The notes under the pieces were generated by a model. That model was given only the letters and a program-made list of their open reading frames with translations. It did no database searches and had not been told where the DNA came from. A DNA stretch of 64,000 nt from Paraburkholderia sp. BCC1886 (lineage in GTDB: Bacteria; Pseudomonadota; Gammaproteobacteria; Burkholderiales; Burkholderiaceae), in the NCBI RefSeq assembly GCF_900996245.1, contig NZ_CAAJGK010000039.1:62001-126000 (forward strand). The letters run 5' to 3'. Both the position numbers and the translations under genes were made by a program. Positions 19,893 to 28,575 of this stretch are shown here, piece after piece. Numbering within the stretch: the stretch's first letter is position 1; every line of letters starts with the position of its first letter.

Positions 19893-20015
19893 CGGCAGCA
19901 CGTTCGGCAACGGCCAAACCGCGTGCTATGCTCGGCGCTCAGCACGCGCGCCGTTTCGTTTTCAGCGGCCCAGCAAGCCGTCGCCCTCACTCCATCCGGT
20001 CGTCAGTCCATCCGC

Positions 20016-20897
20016 ATGTCGCTTCACGAAAATCACGTCACGCTCGCTACCGCCAATCCGGCCTCCCACTCGTCATGGCGTGCCCGCCTCGAACTCGGCT
20101 TCGTCAAGGACGGCGAGCGAACCACGCTCAAGCATCGTCTGCATGACGGCCCGTTGCGCGTGCAACGGCCGCTCTATCCGGAAGGCCACGCGGTCTGTCA
20201 CGCGGTCGTCGTGCATCCGCCCGGTGGCGTCGCGGGCGGCGACCGGCTCGATATCCAGGTCGCCGTCGGTGAGAACGCACATGCCGTGGTCACCACGCCC
20301 GGTGCCACCAAGTGGTACAAGTCCAATGGCCGTGCCGCGCATCAACGCATTGCCGTGCGTGTCGATGCACAGGCTAAACTGGACTGGCTCCCACAGAACA
20401 ACATCGTTTTCGATCACGCGAATGCGCATCTGGATTTTTCGCTGACGCTAGGTGAAGACGCAACCGCGATCGGTTGGGATGCAACGCAACTCGGCCGGCA
20501 AGCCGCCGGCGAGCGTTGGACAGCAGGCGATCTGCACGTGGTGTCGCGTATCGTCCGCGCGAATGGCGAACTGTTGTGGCTCGAGCGCGCGAACCTCGCG
20601 GCCAGCGATCCGCTGCGCGATGCCGCGCAAGGGTTGGCGGGGTTTCCGGCTTATGGAACGTTGTGGGCCGTCGGCCACGCATGCGACGATGCGTTGGCCG
20701 AAGCACTCACCGCGCAATTGCCGTTTAACGATTCGCTGCGCGCGGGCGCTTCGTGCGTGACTTCAGGTGTGTTGATCGTACGGGCGGTGTCGCGGTCGAT
20801 GGAGACTCTGCAAAATGCGTTGACGCAGTGCTGGTTGAAGCTCCGACCCATCGTGCATAGCGTCGAGGCCGTGCCGTTGCGGATATGGACGACGTAG
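20016..20897 (+). CDS. ureD: urease accessory protein UreD
   Basis: Chaperone that forms the UreD-UreF-UreG complex for nickel insertion into urease, 293 aa from ATG 20016 ([29 protein letters not shown]). The frame is open further upstream to 19923, but the chosen start fits the family. Conserved segments are [23 protein letters not shown], and [16 protein letters not shown]. It follows urtE by 123 bases. It is separated from ureA by about 7 kb of unrelated genes, although ureD and ureA usually adjoin in related bacteria. Confidence 0.95.
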   Translation: MSLHENHVTLATANPASHSSWRARLELGFVKDGERTTLKHRLHDGPLRVQRPLYPEGHAVCHAVVVHPPGGVAGGDRLDIQVAVGENAHAVVTTPGATKWYKSNGRAAHQRIAVRVDAQAKLDWLPQNNIVFDHANAHLDFSLTLGEDATAIGWDATQLGRQAAGERWTAGDLHVVSRIVRANGELLWLERANLAASDPLRDAAQGLAGFPAYGTLWAVGHACDDALAEALTAQLPFNDSLRAGASCVTSGVLIVRAVSRSMETLQNALTQCWLKLRPIVHSVEAVPLRIWTT

Positions 20898-21153
20898 GCC
20901 AATCGATGCGTTAGCGTCCAGGAACCTCAACTTAATCTGATACCGCGAATCAGACTCACTCCTTTCTAAAGGCTACATGGCTGTTGCCAGCCAATACCAG
21001 AGCGCAATATGCCCCGTGACTCGAGGCATAACTGCCTCTCCCGATTTCCAGATGATAAAGTGCGGGCTAACTTTTCGGGCCAAGCTTTTTGGGCTCCCGG
21101 TGCGCCATAGAATCAACCCACGATAAATAACGTAGAGATATCCCGTAATCGCT

Positions 21154-23109
21154 ATGAATATGCCGTCGACATCCGAACGCCTCGCCCCAGAGTATTCAGG
21201 GAAACTCCTTTTAACCGTGCTCTTGAGGATACTGGCAGTCGCAGCGATGCTCGTTACCTTTCTCGGCATGATCCCTTTCAGTCCCGGCATCGGCTCCGGC
21301 TCAGAGGCATGGACCGTGGTCATGAACGAGGCCGTCGCCCGGCACCTTGTCATTGGGCGGGACATCGTTTTTACATTCGGGCCGTTTGCGTCGGTATATA
21401 CGCAGCTTTATCACCCCGCAACGTACCCCATTATGCTAGTGGGCAGCGCAATACTTGCCCTCGGTCTTTGCGCGGGATTCGTACTTCTGTCCTTCGAGCA
21501 GCGACCCGTTTTATTGATTCTTTTGCCAGTTGTTGTGGCTGTCACCTCGACACGAGATGCCATTTTCATGGCAATCCCGTTTCTCCTGATGCTCGTCTGC
21601 TTTCGGGCCGCGTTGCCTCCCGGTAGCAAATACGCTCTAGATTTCTCCGGCCGGAGGGCGACATATCTCGGCATCGTAGCTTGCGCGGTTGGGATCCTTC
21701 CTTTGATTAAGGTCAGCTTCCTTGGACTAGCGTTTATTGCGGGCTTCGCCAGTGTGATCATGCTCATTCTGGCCAAGAGATTCAGGCTCGTGCTCGTCAT
21801 CGTCGTGGTCGCCGCCGCTGCAACGCTGCTCGGATGGGTCTGGTCTGGACAACCCATCACCGGGATCGTCCAATATGTGCTGGCGCAACGTTCGATCGTC
21901 TCTGGATATTCGGAGGGCATGGCTGTCAACGGGCCGTTCTCCGAGGTGGTCTACTGGTTCGTATCCGCGGCCATCATCACCGCAGCTTTTTACGTGTTTA
22001 TCGCGAAAGGCCGTGGCTTGACGGGTCTAATCGCGCTCGCCGGATTAGTCCTTTACCTCATCGTCACGTTCAAAGCCGGGTTCGTCCGCCAGGATCTTCA
22101 CCAGCACACGGCGAGTGCCACATTGCTGTTCGTCGCCCTTGCCCTCGGCGCGATGCTGGAGAGACCGCGAGCACTAGTCGTTGCATTGGTCGCGGTAATC
22201 GGCTGGTTCGGCATCGAGCAATCGCTTTCCGATTTCAATCGACATTTCATCGCCGAACGTCTTGCTAGCACCTACGGGTCGGTCGCTACGTGGCTGCCTC
22301 GCCGACTGGTGGCAGACGACTCGCTACCGACGAACTACTCGAACGTCAAGTCCATCGAACACACGCAAAACACGCTGAATGGCGTAACAGGTACCGCAGA
22401 CGTCTACCCCACCCGACTGGATATTCTGTTCATGAACGATATTCCTTGGGCAGGAAGGCCAGTCATACAAAGCTATTCGGCTTACCGTCCCGTGCTGGAC
22501 CAGTTGAACGCAGATCATCTGACAGGCGCCGCGGCACCGGACAACGTGTTTCTGGCGGTGACACCGATCGATTTCCGGCTACCGACCCTCGAAGACGCGC
22601 TGAGCTGGGGCATTTTCCTGACCAACTATTCGATCGTCGGCCAGCAGTTGAATCTCATCCAGATGAAGAAAACGTTGCCGCCGAAGCCGACTACGTCGAC
22701 GCCGCTCTTCGATGCGGATGCGAAAACCAATGAAGCCATTGCCGTGCCACCGACCGACGGCATCGTGATCGCCCGCATCAACATGCGGCCCACCCTGTTA
22801 GGACAAGCCGTACTGGCGGCCTACAAATTGCCGCAGGTTTATATCGACTTAACGCTCACATCGGGCAAGACGGTTCGATTCCGCTACATCCCGGAAATGG
22901 GCACGACGGGCTTCGTCCTCTCGCCCCTTGTCGCATCCAATGCCGACTTCGTCGCGATGGCAGCGGGGAAATTCAATCAGCCGGTGAAGTCCATCCAACT
23001 GGTTTCTTCCAGTAACCTGCTGTGGAAACACAACATTCACGTGACGCTCGAAACACTGCACGTGAAACCGCAACTCGACGCGCAAGCCGCATTCTCGGGC
23101 AGTAAATAA
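21154..23109 (+). CDS. unknown polytopic membrane protein with C-terminal periplasmic domain
   Basis: A 651-aa protein that I cannot assign. The first 390 or so residues carry about ten hydrophobic segments, including LLLTVLLRILAVAAMLVTFLG near the start. The remaining 260 residues are soluble and contain GRPVIQSYSAYRPVLDQLNADHL, a pattern seen in uncharacterised membrane proteins with a glycosyltransferase-C-like architecture. An Asp or Glu pair in the first loop typical of GT-C enzymes is not clear. Base composition looks less GC-rich than the urease genes around it, which suggests acquisition. It is followed by a hairpin and a convergent gene; no partners are adjacent. Confidence 0.7.
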   Translation: MNMPSTSERLAPEYSGKLLLTVLLRILAVAAMLVTFLGMIPFSPGIGSGSEAWTVVMNEAVARHLVIGRDIVFTFGPFASVYTQLYHPATYPIMLVGSAILALGLCAGFVLLSFEQRPVLLILLPVVVAVTSTRDAIFMAIPFLLMLVCFRAALPPGSKYALDFSGRRATYLGIVACAVGILPLIKVSFLGLAFIAGFASVIMLILAKRFRLVLVIVVVAAAATLLGWVWSGQPITGIVQYVLAQRSIVSGYSEGMAVNGPFSEVVYWFVSAAIITAAFYVFIAKGRGLTGLIALAGLVLYLIVTFKAGFVRQDLHQHTASATLLFVALALGAMLERPRALVVALVAVIGWFGIEQSLSDFNRHFIAERLASTYGSVATWLPRRLVADDSLPTNYSNVKSIEHTQNTLNGVTGTADVYPTRLDILFMNDIPWAGRPVIQSYSAYRPVLDQLNADHLTGAAAPDNVFLAVTPIDFRLPTLEDALSWGIFLTNYSIVGQQLNLIQMKKTLPPKPTTSTPLFDADAKTNEAIAVPPTDGIVIARINMRPTLLGQAVLAAYKLPQVYIDLTLTSGKTVRFRYIPEMGTTGFVLSPLVASNADFVAMAAGKFNQPVKSIQLVSSSNLLWKHNIHVTLETLHVKPQLDAQAAFSGSK

Positions 23110-23116
23110 CCGGGCA

Positions 23117-23143
23117 CGGTGACCGCCTGTCAAGCGGTCACCG
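23117..23143. terminator. hairpin between convergent genes
   Basis: A 10-bp perfect stem (CGGTGACCGC / GCGGTCACCG) with a 7-base loop lies between two convergent stops. No T run follows, so termination efficiency is uncertain. Confidence 0.5.
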
Positions 23144-23153
23144 GCCGCCCCCC

Positions 23154-23894
23154 TCAAAACACCTGACTAGTCGGCCGGATCACGATCTCATTGATATCCA
23201 CGTCGTCTGGCTGTTCGATCGCAAACGCGATTGCGCGCGCGACCGAATCCGCCGGAATCGCCTGCTTGTAGAAATCCAGCACGGTATCTTTCGCGGTCCC
23301 GGACGTGGTGAACTTCAGATCGCTTTCCACGGCGCCCGGCTCGATAGACGTCACGCGAATCCTGTCGCCAACCTCCTGCCTGAGTCCTTCCGAAATCGCG
23401 CTCACGGCGAACTTGGTGCCCGAGTACACCGTGCCACCCGGCGCAAACACCTTGATGCCGGCCACCGAACTCAGATTGATGATGTGCCCGCTCTGCTGCG
23501 CCAGAAAGCGCGGCAGCACGGCGGCGATGCCGTAAAGCGTGCCCTTCAGATTGACATCGATCATCGCGTCCCACTCGTCGGTGTTGACCTCGGCCATCGG
23601 CCGGATCGGCATCAGGCCCGCGTTGTTGATCAGCACGTCGACGCGCCCGAAATCGGCGACCACGGCAGCCGTGACCGCCTCGACTTGCCGCTTGTCCGTC
23701 ACGTCCAGCGCGTAGGCTTTCGCAACACCGCCATCGGCCTCGATACTCGCGACCACTTCATCGAGTTTGTCTTTACGGCGCGCGGCCACCGCCACCTTCG
23801 CGCCGCCCGCTGCGAGCCGTCGCGCCACCGTGGCGCCAATGCCGGTGCTTGCACCCGTGATCAAGACGACCTTGCCTTTGATTCCTTTGCTCAT
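23154..23894 (-). CDS. SDR family NAD(P)-dependent oxidoreductase
   Basis: Classical short-chain dehydrogenase of 246 aa. The nucleotide-binding motif is GASTGIG (14-20), NNAG is at 90-93, the catalytic Ser is about 143, and the active-site motif is Tyr157-x3-Lys161 (YSGTK). An Arg-rich sequence after the second strand (AARRKD) suggests NADPH preference. The start codon overlaps the stop of the upstream alkene reductase gene (ATGA), so the two are translationally coupled. As the last gene of a TetR-controlled electrophile-response cassette, it probably reduces carbonyls or quinones; the substrate is inferred only. Confidence 0.92.
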   Translation of the reverse strand: MSKGIKGKVVLITGASTGIGATVARRLAAGGAKVAVAARRKDKLDEVVASIEADGGVAKAYALDVTDKRQVEAVTAAVVADFGRVDVLINNAGLMPIRPMAEVNTDEWDAMIDVNLKGTLYGIAAVLPRFLAQQSGHIINLSSVAGIKVFAPGGTVYSGTKFAVSAISEGLRQEVGDRIRVTSIEPGAVESDLKFTTSGTAKDTVLDFYKQAIPADSVARAIAFAIEQPDDVDINEIVIRPTSQVF

Positions 23895-25060
23895 GACATC
23901 ACCTCGTCGTTTTCAGTAGTGGTAGTAGCGGATCGGGACGCGGCGTACACCGGATAGTCCGTCAGTCCTTCTTCCGCGCCGCCGTACAACGTCGCGGGAT
24001 TCAACGGGTTGAGCGGCCAGCCATTGGCAATCCGCTCGGGCAGATCGGGATTCGCGATAAACGGGCGACCGAATGCGATCAGATCGGCAAGGCCCGCGTC
24101 GATCAGCCGCTCGCCGCGTTCGGCCGTGTACCGGCCCGCATAGACGATGCAGCCGCTGAAACTGCGCCGTACCTCGCGGCGAAACGCTTCGGGCAAATCG
24201 GGCGCGTTGTCCCAATCGGCTTCGGCGATCGACAGGTATGCAACGCCTGCATCCTCGAGCACCTTGATCGCTTCGATATAGGTCTCGTGCGGATCGTCTT
24301 CCACGAGTCCGATATACACGCGGTCCTGCTCGGTGCTCGTGAAGAGCGGCGTAAAACGCACACCGAGTCGGCCCGGGCCCACGACGTCGACGACGGCCTC
24401 CACGATCTCGCGCAGAAAGCGCAGGCGGTTCTGCAGCGACCCGCCATATTCGTCGACGCGCTGGTTCGCATGCGTCGAGATGAACTGGTTCACGAGATAG
24501 CCGTTGGCGGCATGAATCTCGACACCGTCGAAGCCCGCACGCAACGCGTTCTGCGCAGCCTTCGCGTAGAGCCCGACCAGTTCGCGGATCTCCGCCACCG
24601 TCAGTTCGCGCGGCTCGGACGGTTCGACGAGCGTGCCCGTCCCCGGCCCGGTTTCGATAAAGGCCTTGACCTTGCGCGCCTGGATCGCAGAAGGCGCGAT
24701 GGGCGCCTTGCCATCCGGCTGCAGTGCCGTGTGCGACACGCGACCGACATGCCACAACTGCGCAAAGATCACACCACCTTCGGCATGCACGGCGTCGGTC
24801 ACCTTGCGCCAGCCGTCGATCTGCGCATCGCTATAAATGCCCGGCGTCCACGCATAACCCTGGCCGCGCGGTTCGATCTGCGCGCCTTCGCTGACCATGA
24901 AACCCGCGCCCGCTCGTTGCCGGTAGTAGAGCGCGGCAAGATCGGTGGGAACGTCGCCGGGCTGGCCGCTGCGCTGACGGGTGAGCGGCGGCAGCACGAT
25001 GCGATTTTTGAGCGTATGCCGGCCCAGTTGAACTGGCTTGAAGAGTGAGCTGGGTTTCAT
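23891..25060 (-). CDS. alkene reductase, Old Yellow Enzyme family (NemA-like)
   Basis: FMN-dependent ene-reductase, 389 aa from ATG 25060 ([22 protein letters not shown]); an upstream in-frame GTG would add seven residues. Family features include [19 protein letters not shown], the barrel segment [36 protein letters not shown] and [14 protein letters not shown]. These enzymes reduce activated C=C bonds such as maleimides, enones and nitro-esters. It is co-transcribed with the SDR downstream and probably with the DJ-1-like gene upstream (45 bases apart). A TetR regulator with similar operator sites precedes the cassette, as nemR precedes nemA in E. coli. Confidence 0.94.
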   Translation of the reverse strand: MKPSSLFKPVQLGRHTLKNRIVLPPLTRQRSGQPGDVPTDLAALYYRQRAGAGFMVSEGAQIEPRGQGYAWTPGIYSDAQIDGWRKVTDAVHAEGGVIFAQLWHVGRVSHTALQPDGKAPIAPSAIQARKVKAFIETGPGTGTLVEPSEPRELTVAEIRELVGLYAKAAQNALRAGFDGVEIHAANGYLVNQFISTHANQRVDEYGGSLQNRLRFLREIVEAVVDVVGPGRLGVRFTPLFTSTEQDRVYIGLVEDDPHETYIEAIKVLEDAGVAYLSIAEADWDNAPDLPEAFRREVRRSFSGCIVYAGRYTAERGERLIDAGLADLIAFGRPFIANPDLPERIANGWPLNPLNPATLYGGAEEGLTDYPVYAASRSATTTTENDEVMS

Positions 25061-25105
25061 GATGGCCTGGTTTGATTGCACGGGTGCGTGGGTCGAAGAA
25101 TCTGC

Positions 25106-25798
25106 TTACAGGCCGGCGCCAGCTGCCGGATGGGCGAGCAGCAGTTGCGCGGCACGCGTCGACGACGCCGGGTTCTGGCCGGTGATCAGCAGACCGTCGG
25201 TGACCACATGCGGCGCCCAATCGGCAACCTTGGTGTACAGACCGCCCTGCGCTTTCAGTTCGTCTTCGACGAGGAACGGCACGACGTCCGTCAGACCGGC
25301 GGCTTCCTCTTCGCTATTGGCAAAGCCGGTCACCTGCTTGCCCTGAACCAGCGGCGCACCGTCCGGCGTCTGCACATGGCGCAGTACGCCCGGTGCGTGG
25401 CAGACCAGCGCAACCGGCTTGCCGGCCGCGAGGAAAGCCTGAATCAGTTCGATCGAATTGCGGTCTTCGGCGAGGTCCCACAGCGGGCCGTGACCGCCCG
25501 GATAGAACACCGTGTCGAAGTCGGCTTGCGACACGCTATCCAGACGCACGGTGGCGGCAAGTTGCGCAGTGGCGGCGGCATCCTGTTCGAAGCGACGCGT
25601 CTGATCGGTCTGATTGGCCGGCTCGTTGCTCTTCGGATCGAGCGGCGGCTGACCGCCTGCGGGAGAAGCCAGCACGACTTCCACGCCGGCGTCCTTGAAG
25701 GTGTAGTACGGCGCAGCCAGTTCTTCGAGCCAGAAACCCGTCTTGCGGCCCGTGTTGCCGAGTTGGTCGTGCGAGGTCAGAACCATGAGTACTTTCAT
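25106..25798 (-). CDS. DJ-1/PfpI family protein, Hsp31/glyoxalase III-like
   Basis: A class I glutamine-amidotransferase-fold protein of 230 aa. The nucleophile elbow is VALVCHAPGVL, with Cys133 followed by His134; an acidic residue in GFWLEEL (about 25-26) completes the Glu-Cys-His triad of Hsp31-type proteins, which detoxify methylglyoxal. PGGHGPLWDL (about 100-109) is also typical. It is the first structural gene after the TetR gene and carries its own operator (25847-25861) 49 bases upstream of the start. A role in reactive-aldehyde defence fits the neighbouring ene-reductase and SDR. Confidence 0.9.
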   Translation of the reverse strand: MKVLMVLTSHDQLGNTGRKTGFWLEELAAPYYTFKDAGVEVVLASPAGGQPPLDPKSNEPANQTDQTRRFEQDAAATAQLAATVRLDSVSQADFDTVFYPGGHGPLWDLAEDRNSIELIQAFLAAGKPVALVCHAPGVLRHVQTPDGAPLVQGKQVTGFANSEEEAAGLTDVVPFLVEDELKAQGGLYTKVADWAPHVVTDGLLITGQNPASSTRAAQLLLAHPAAGAGL

Positions 25799-25846
25799 TT
25801 TTTGCTGCTCCAGAAGGTTGGGTTAGGTAAAGCGACTTATTTAAAG

Positions 25847-25861
25847 TAGACCGGTCGTCTA
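25847..25861. promoter_or_regulatory. TetR-type operator upstream of the DJ-1-like gene
   Basis: TAGACCGGTCGTCTA is an inverted repeat (TAGAC-N5-GTCTA). It occurs again, with one base changed, before the TetR gene at 26547. Confidence 0.8.
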
Positions 25862-25918
25862 GTAAAACGGTACAAAAAAAGCACTTCGGTCGAAGTGCCG
25901 GCGACACGCTGTCTCGCC

Positions 25919-26524
25919 TCAAGTCGAGGCACGGAGAATCTGGCGAGTCGTCTTCAGGGCAATCTCAAACGGTTCGGCGTGGCGGACGATCTTCACCATC
26001 ACACTCGCGCCCAGCCAAAGCTGGTAAAGACTCTGGGCAACGTCGCCAGGCCTTCCTTCGATGACGAGCGAACCTTCTTCTACTCCGGCTTCGATGGCAC
26101 CCGAGAGCCGGCTGATAATTCCCGCGGTACCGCGATTGAGCGACGCCCGCATCGCTTCGGACATATCCGCGACTTCGGCGCCCAGTTTGACGGCCAGGCA
26201 CTTGCCCTGACACTCGAGAAACGATTGGGCTTCCTGCCACATCAACCAGTAATTCATGAGCCGCTGGGCGTGATTCAAACCTGCTTGCCCGAGCGTCCTG
26301 TCCATCTCGGCGAGATAGTCTTCGAAGTAGTTTTCCAGCAGAGCTTCGCCGAAGCCGTCCTTCGAACCGAAGTAATGGTAGAAGGACCCCTTCGGCACGC
26401 CCGCAGCCGACAGAATCTCGTTCAGACCGACGGCGGAGAATCCCTTCGCGGCGATGATTCGTTGACCCACGGCAAGGATGTTTTCTCGAACATCGGCCGT
26501 TTCGGAGTGGTTGGCGGCTGGCAT
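25919..26524 (-). CDS. TetR/AcrR family regulator, NemR-like
   Basis: Transcriptional repressor of 201 aa. The helix-turn-helix is in the N-terminal 60 residues (LNEILSAAGVPKGSFYHYFGSKDGFGEALL). The ligand domain contains a Cys pair in FLECQGKCLAVKLGAE, a plausible electrophile sensor since E. coli NemR senses through a Cys. It is transcribed in the same direction as the DJ-1, OYE and SDR genes, 120 bases upstream of them. Near-identical palindromes lie 22 bases before its own start and before the DJ-1 gene, which indicates autoregulation plus control of the cassette. Confidence 0.92.
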   Translation of the reverse strand: MPAANHSETADVRENILAVGQRIIAAKGFSAVGLNEILSAAGVPKGSFYHYFGSKDGFGEALLENYFEDYLAEMDRTLGQAGLNHAQRLMNYWLMWQEAQSFLECQGKCLAVKLGAEVADMSEAMRASLNRGTAGIISRLSGAIEAGVEEGSLVIEGRPGDVAQSLYQLWLGASVMVKIVRHAEPFEIALKTTRQILRAST

Positions 26525-26546
26525 GGGAAGGACTTTACCTTGCGAG

Positions 26547-26561
26547 TAGACCAGTCGTCTA
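26547..26561. promoter_or_regulatory. TetR-type operator upstream of the TetR gene
   Basis: TAGACCAGTCGTCTA has the same TAGAC-N5-GTCTA architecture as the site at 25847-25861, with one mismatch in the spacer. Its position suggests autorepression. Confidence 0.8.
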
Positions 26562-26636
26562 GAGAAATTTTAAAATTTCCCGGATTTTTTCAGAAGGCGC
26601 TTCTGGGCGGCGCTTTCCGCCGTCTTCAGCCACCTC

Positions 26637-26653
26637 TGCACCAAAACAGCGCG
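26637..26653 (+). promoter_or_regulatory. weak NtrC-like site upstream of sigma-54 promoter
   Basis: TGCACCAAAACAGCGCG matches the left half of the NtrC consensus fully and the right half partly. It lies 64 bases upstream of the sigma-54 promoter at 26718, similar to the arrangement at urtA. Confidence 0.35.
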
Positions 26654-26717
26654 ACAGCCGGCTTCAAACCCGTGCAAGTTTCTGGCGGTCGCCATGCGGC
26701 CCCAATCTGCACCGACA

Positions 26718-26733
26718 TGGCACATACCTTGCA
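26718..26733 (+). promoter_or_regulatory. sigma-54 (-24/-12) promoter of the orphan binding-protein gene
   Basis: TGGCAC-ATACC-TTGCA is a full consensus match with correct spacing. It lies 67 bases upstream of the ATG at 26800. It is nearly the same as the urtA promoter, so the two genes are likely in one nitrogen regulon. Confidence 0.85.
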
Positions 26734-26799
26734 TTGAAATCGCCACGATGTTGCCGCGTCCAGACGGCAGCCGACTTCTCGCGACCACACTCCAATAAC

Positions 26800-27612
26800 A
26801 TGATCCGATCGACTCTCCGCCCCGCCCTTCGCTCGCGCCGCGCCTGGCTGGCCGCCCTGCTGGTCTCGCCCGTTCTAGCGATTCAGGCGCCCGTCGCGCA
26901 TGCCGACACGCTCGACAACATCGCCAAGGCCGGCGTGCTGAAAGTGGCCGTGCCGGAAGACTATCCGCCGTTCGGTTCGGTCGGCGCCGACATGAAGCCG
27001 CAGGGCTACGACATCGACACCGCTTCGCTGCTCGCGAAGTCGATGAACGTGAAGCTCGAACTCGTGCCGGTCAACAGCGCGAACCGCATTCCGTATCTGC
27101 AGACGGGCAAGGTGGATCTCGTGATCTCGTCGCTCGGCAAGACGCCCGAGCGCGACAAGGTGATCGACTTCTCGATCGCCTACGCGCCCTACTACCAGGG
27201 CGTGTTCGGCCCCGCCGACATCAAGGTGACGGGCCCCGCGGATCTGACGGGCAAGACGGTCGGCGCAACACGCGGCGCACTCGAAGAAATCGGCCTCACC
27301 GCGATGGCGCCGAACGCGACGATCAAACGCTTCGAAGACAACAACGCGACCATCGCCGCATTCCTCTCCGGCCAGGTCCAGTTGATCGCCGCGGGCAACA
27401 TCGTCGCGGCCGCGATCCTCGCGAAGAATCCGCCGCGCCGTCCGGAACCGAAGTTCGTCATCAAGAACTCGCCGTGCTTCGTCGGCATGAACAAGAACGA
27501 AGGCCGCTTGCAGCAGAAGGTGAACGCGGCGATCACGCAGGCGAAACAGGACGGCACACTCAACACGATGTCGAAGAAGTGGTTCGGCGCACCGTTGCCC
27601 GCGGATCTGTAA
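26800..27612 (+). CDS. amino-acid-type ABC transporter substrate-binding protein (orphan)
   Basis: Periplasmic binding protein of the SBP_bac_3 family, 270 aa from ATG 26800 (the earlier in-frame start at 26734 lies inside the promoter zone). The signal peptide ends APVAHA-D. Family signatures are LDNIAKAGVLKVAVPEDYPPFGSVG, GYDIDTASLLAKSM, VNSANRIPYLQTGKVDLVISSLGKTPERDKVIDFS, and GKTVGATRGALEE. The ligand-carboxylate Arg in NRIPYL-type context is present. No permease or ATPase genes follow, so it depends on a transporter elsewhere. The sigma-54 promoter indicates nitrogen control, fitting its site right before ureA. Confidence 0.9.
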   Translation: MIRSTLRPALRSRRAWLAALLVSPVLAIQAPVAHADTLDNIAKAGVLKVAVPEDYPPFGSVGADMKPQGYDIDTASLLAKSMNVKLELVPVNSANRIPYLQTGKVDLVISSLGKTPERDKVIDFSIAYAPYYQGVFGPADIKVTGPADLTGKTVGATRGALEEIGLTAMAPNATIKRFEDNNATIAAFLSGQVQLIAAGNIVAAAILAKNPPRRPEPKFVIKNSPCFVGMNKNEGRLQQKVNAAITQAKQDGTLNTMSKKWFGAPLPADL

Positions 27613-27639
27613 GCGTCCGCGTGAAAGCGTCCCGTTAGT

Positions 27640-27705
27640 AGCAATCGAAGCAGAACTCGAAGCGGGACTCGAAGCAGAACTCGAAGCAGAACTCGAAGCA
27701 GCAAC
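27640..27705 (+). repeat. 12-bp tandem repeats downstream of the binding-protein gene
   Basis: About five copies of a unit like GAACTCGAAGCA lie between the stop and ureA. They are GAA-rich and not palindromic; I see no terminator in this gap. Confidence 0.75.
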
Positions 27706-27860
27706 CCCAACAGAGTCATCTCGTCACCGGCTTATCCGGCATTGCACTTGTCGTGGACGCATCCCGTGCGTAGCATGCAATCGCGTGCCATGACTCGCAG
27801 CGCCTATCATGGCCGCAGCCGGTCCCGTCCGGGGCCGGCGCAACCCAACGCACACACTCA

Positions 27861-28163
27861 ATGAAGCTGACACCTCGCGAAAAGGACAAGCTGCTGATCT
27901 TCACCGCCGCGCTGCTCGCCGAACGGCGCCGCGACCGCGGACTGAAGCTGAATTATCCGGAGGCAGTCGCCTTCATCACCGCCGCGCTGATGGAAGCCGC
28001 GCGTGACGGCAAGACCGTCGCCGAGGTCATGCACTACGGCACCACGCTGCTCACGCGCGCGGACGTGATGGAAGGCGTGCCGGAAATGATTCCGGACATT
28101 CAGGTCGAAGCCACCTTCCCCGACGGCACCAAGCTCGTCACCGTTCATCACCCGATTCCCTGA
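27861..28163 (+). CDS. ureA: urease subunit gamma
   Basis: Small structural subunit of nickel urease, 100 aa, starting [39 protein letters not shown]. The canonical [12 protein letters not shown] and [28 protein letters not shown] segments are present and the length is standard. It heads the structural genes ureABC and the accessory genes ureEFG; ureD lies about 7 kb upstream. Confidence 0.98.
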   Translation: MKLTPREKDKLLIFTAALLAERRRDRGLKLNYPEAVAFITAALMEAARDGKTVAEVMHYGTTLLTRADVMEGVPEMIPDIQVEATFPDGTKLVTVHHPIP

Positions 28164-28190
28164 TCACCCTCACTACGTAAGGCAGATCCC

Positions 28191-28496
28191 ATGATTCCCG
28201 GCGAACTCCTCATCGACGACGGTGAACACGAGCTCAACGCGGGCCGCGCCACCCTCACGGTGGTCGTGTCCAATACCGGCGACCGGCCGGTGCAGATCGG
28301 CTCGCACTATCATTTTTACGAAGTCAACGAGGCACTCACTTTCGACCGCGAAGCGGCCCGCGGCTTCCGGCTGAATATCGCGGCCGGCACCGCCGTGCGT
28401 TTCGAGCCCGGCCAGGAGCGCACCGTCGAACTGGTCGAACTGGCCGGCGACCGTGTCGTCTACGGCTTCAACGGCAAGGTAATGGGCAAGCTGTGA
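28191..28496 (+). CDS. ureB: urease subunit beta
   Basis: Urease structural subunit of 101 aa, starting [16 protein letters not shown]. The family core [24 protein letters not shown] is present and the C-terminus [12 protein letters not shown] is normal. It lies 27 bases after ureA and 79 bases before ureC. It assembles with UreA and UreC as the cytoplasmic (UreABC)3 trimer. Confidence 0.98.
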   Translation: MIPGELLIDDGEHELNAGRATLTVVVSNTGDRPVQIGSHYHFYEVNEALTFDREAARGFRLNIAAGTAVRFEPGQERTVELVELAGDRVVYGFNGKVMGKL

Positions 28497-28575
28497 GGCC
28501 GCGCATGCGCTTGCGCGCCGCTCGCGTTTCCCGCTTCATTTGCCCGACCGCCCTGCTCATTTCCGGATCCACACC

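Noticed and set aside
27192..27719. 175-codon minus-strand frame with Leu-Arg-Val repeats
   Set aside because: The repetitive N-terminus is just the 12-bp tandem repeat translated; the rest is antisense to the binding-protein gene.
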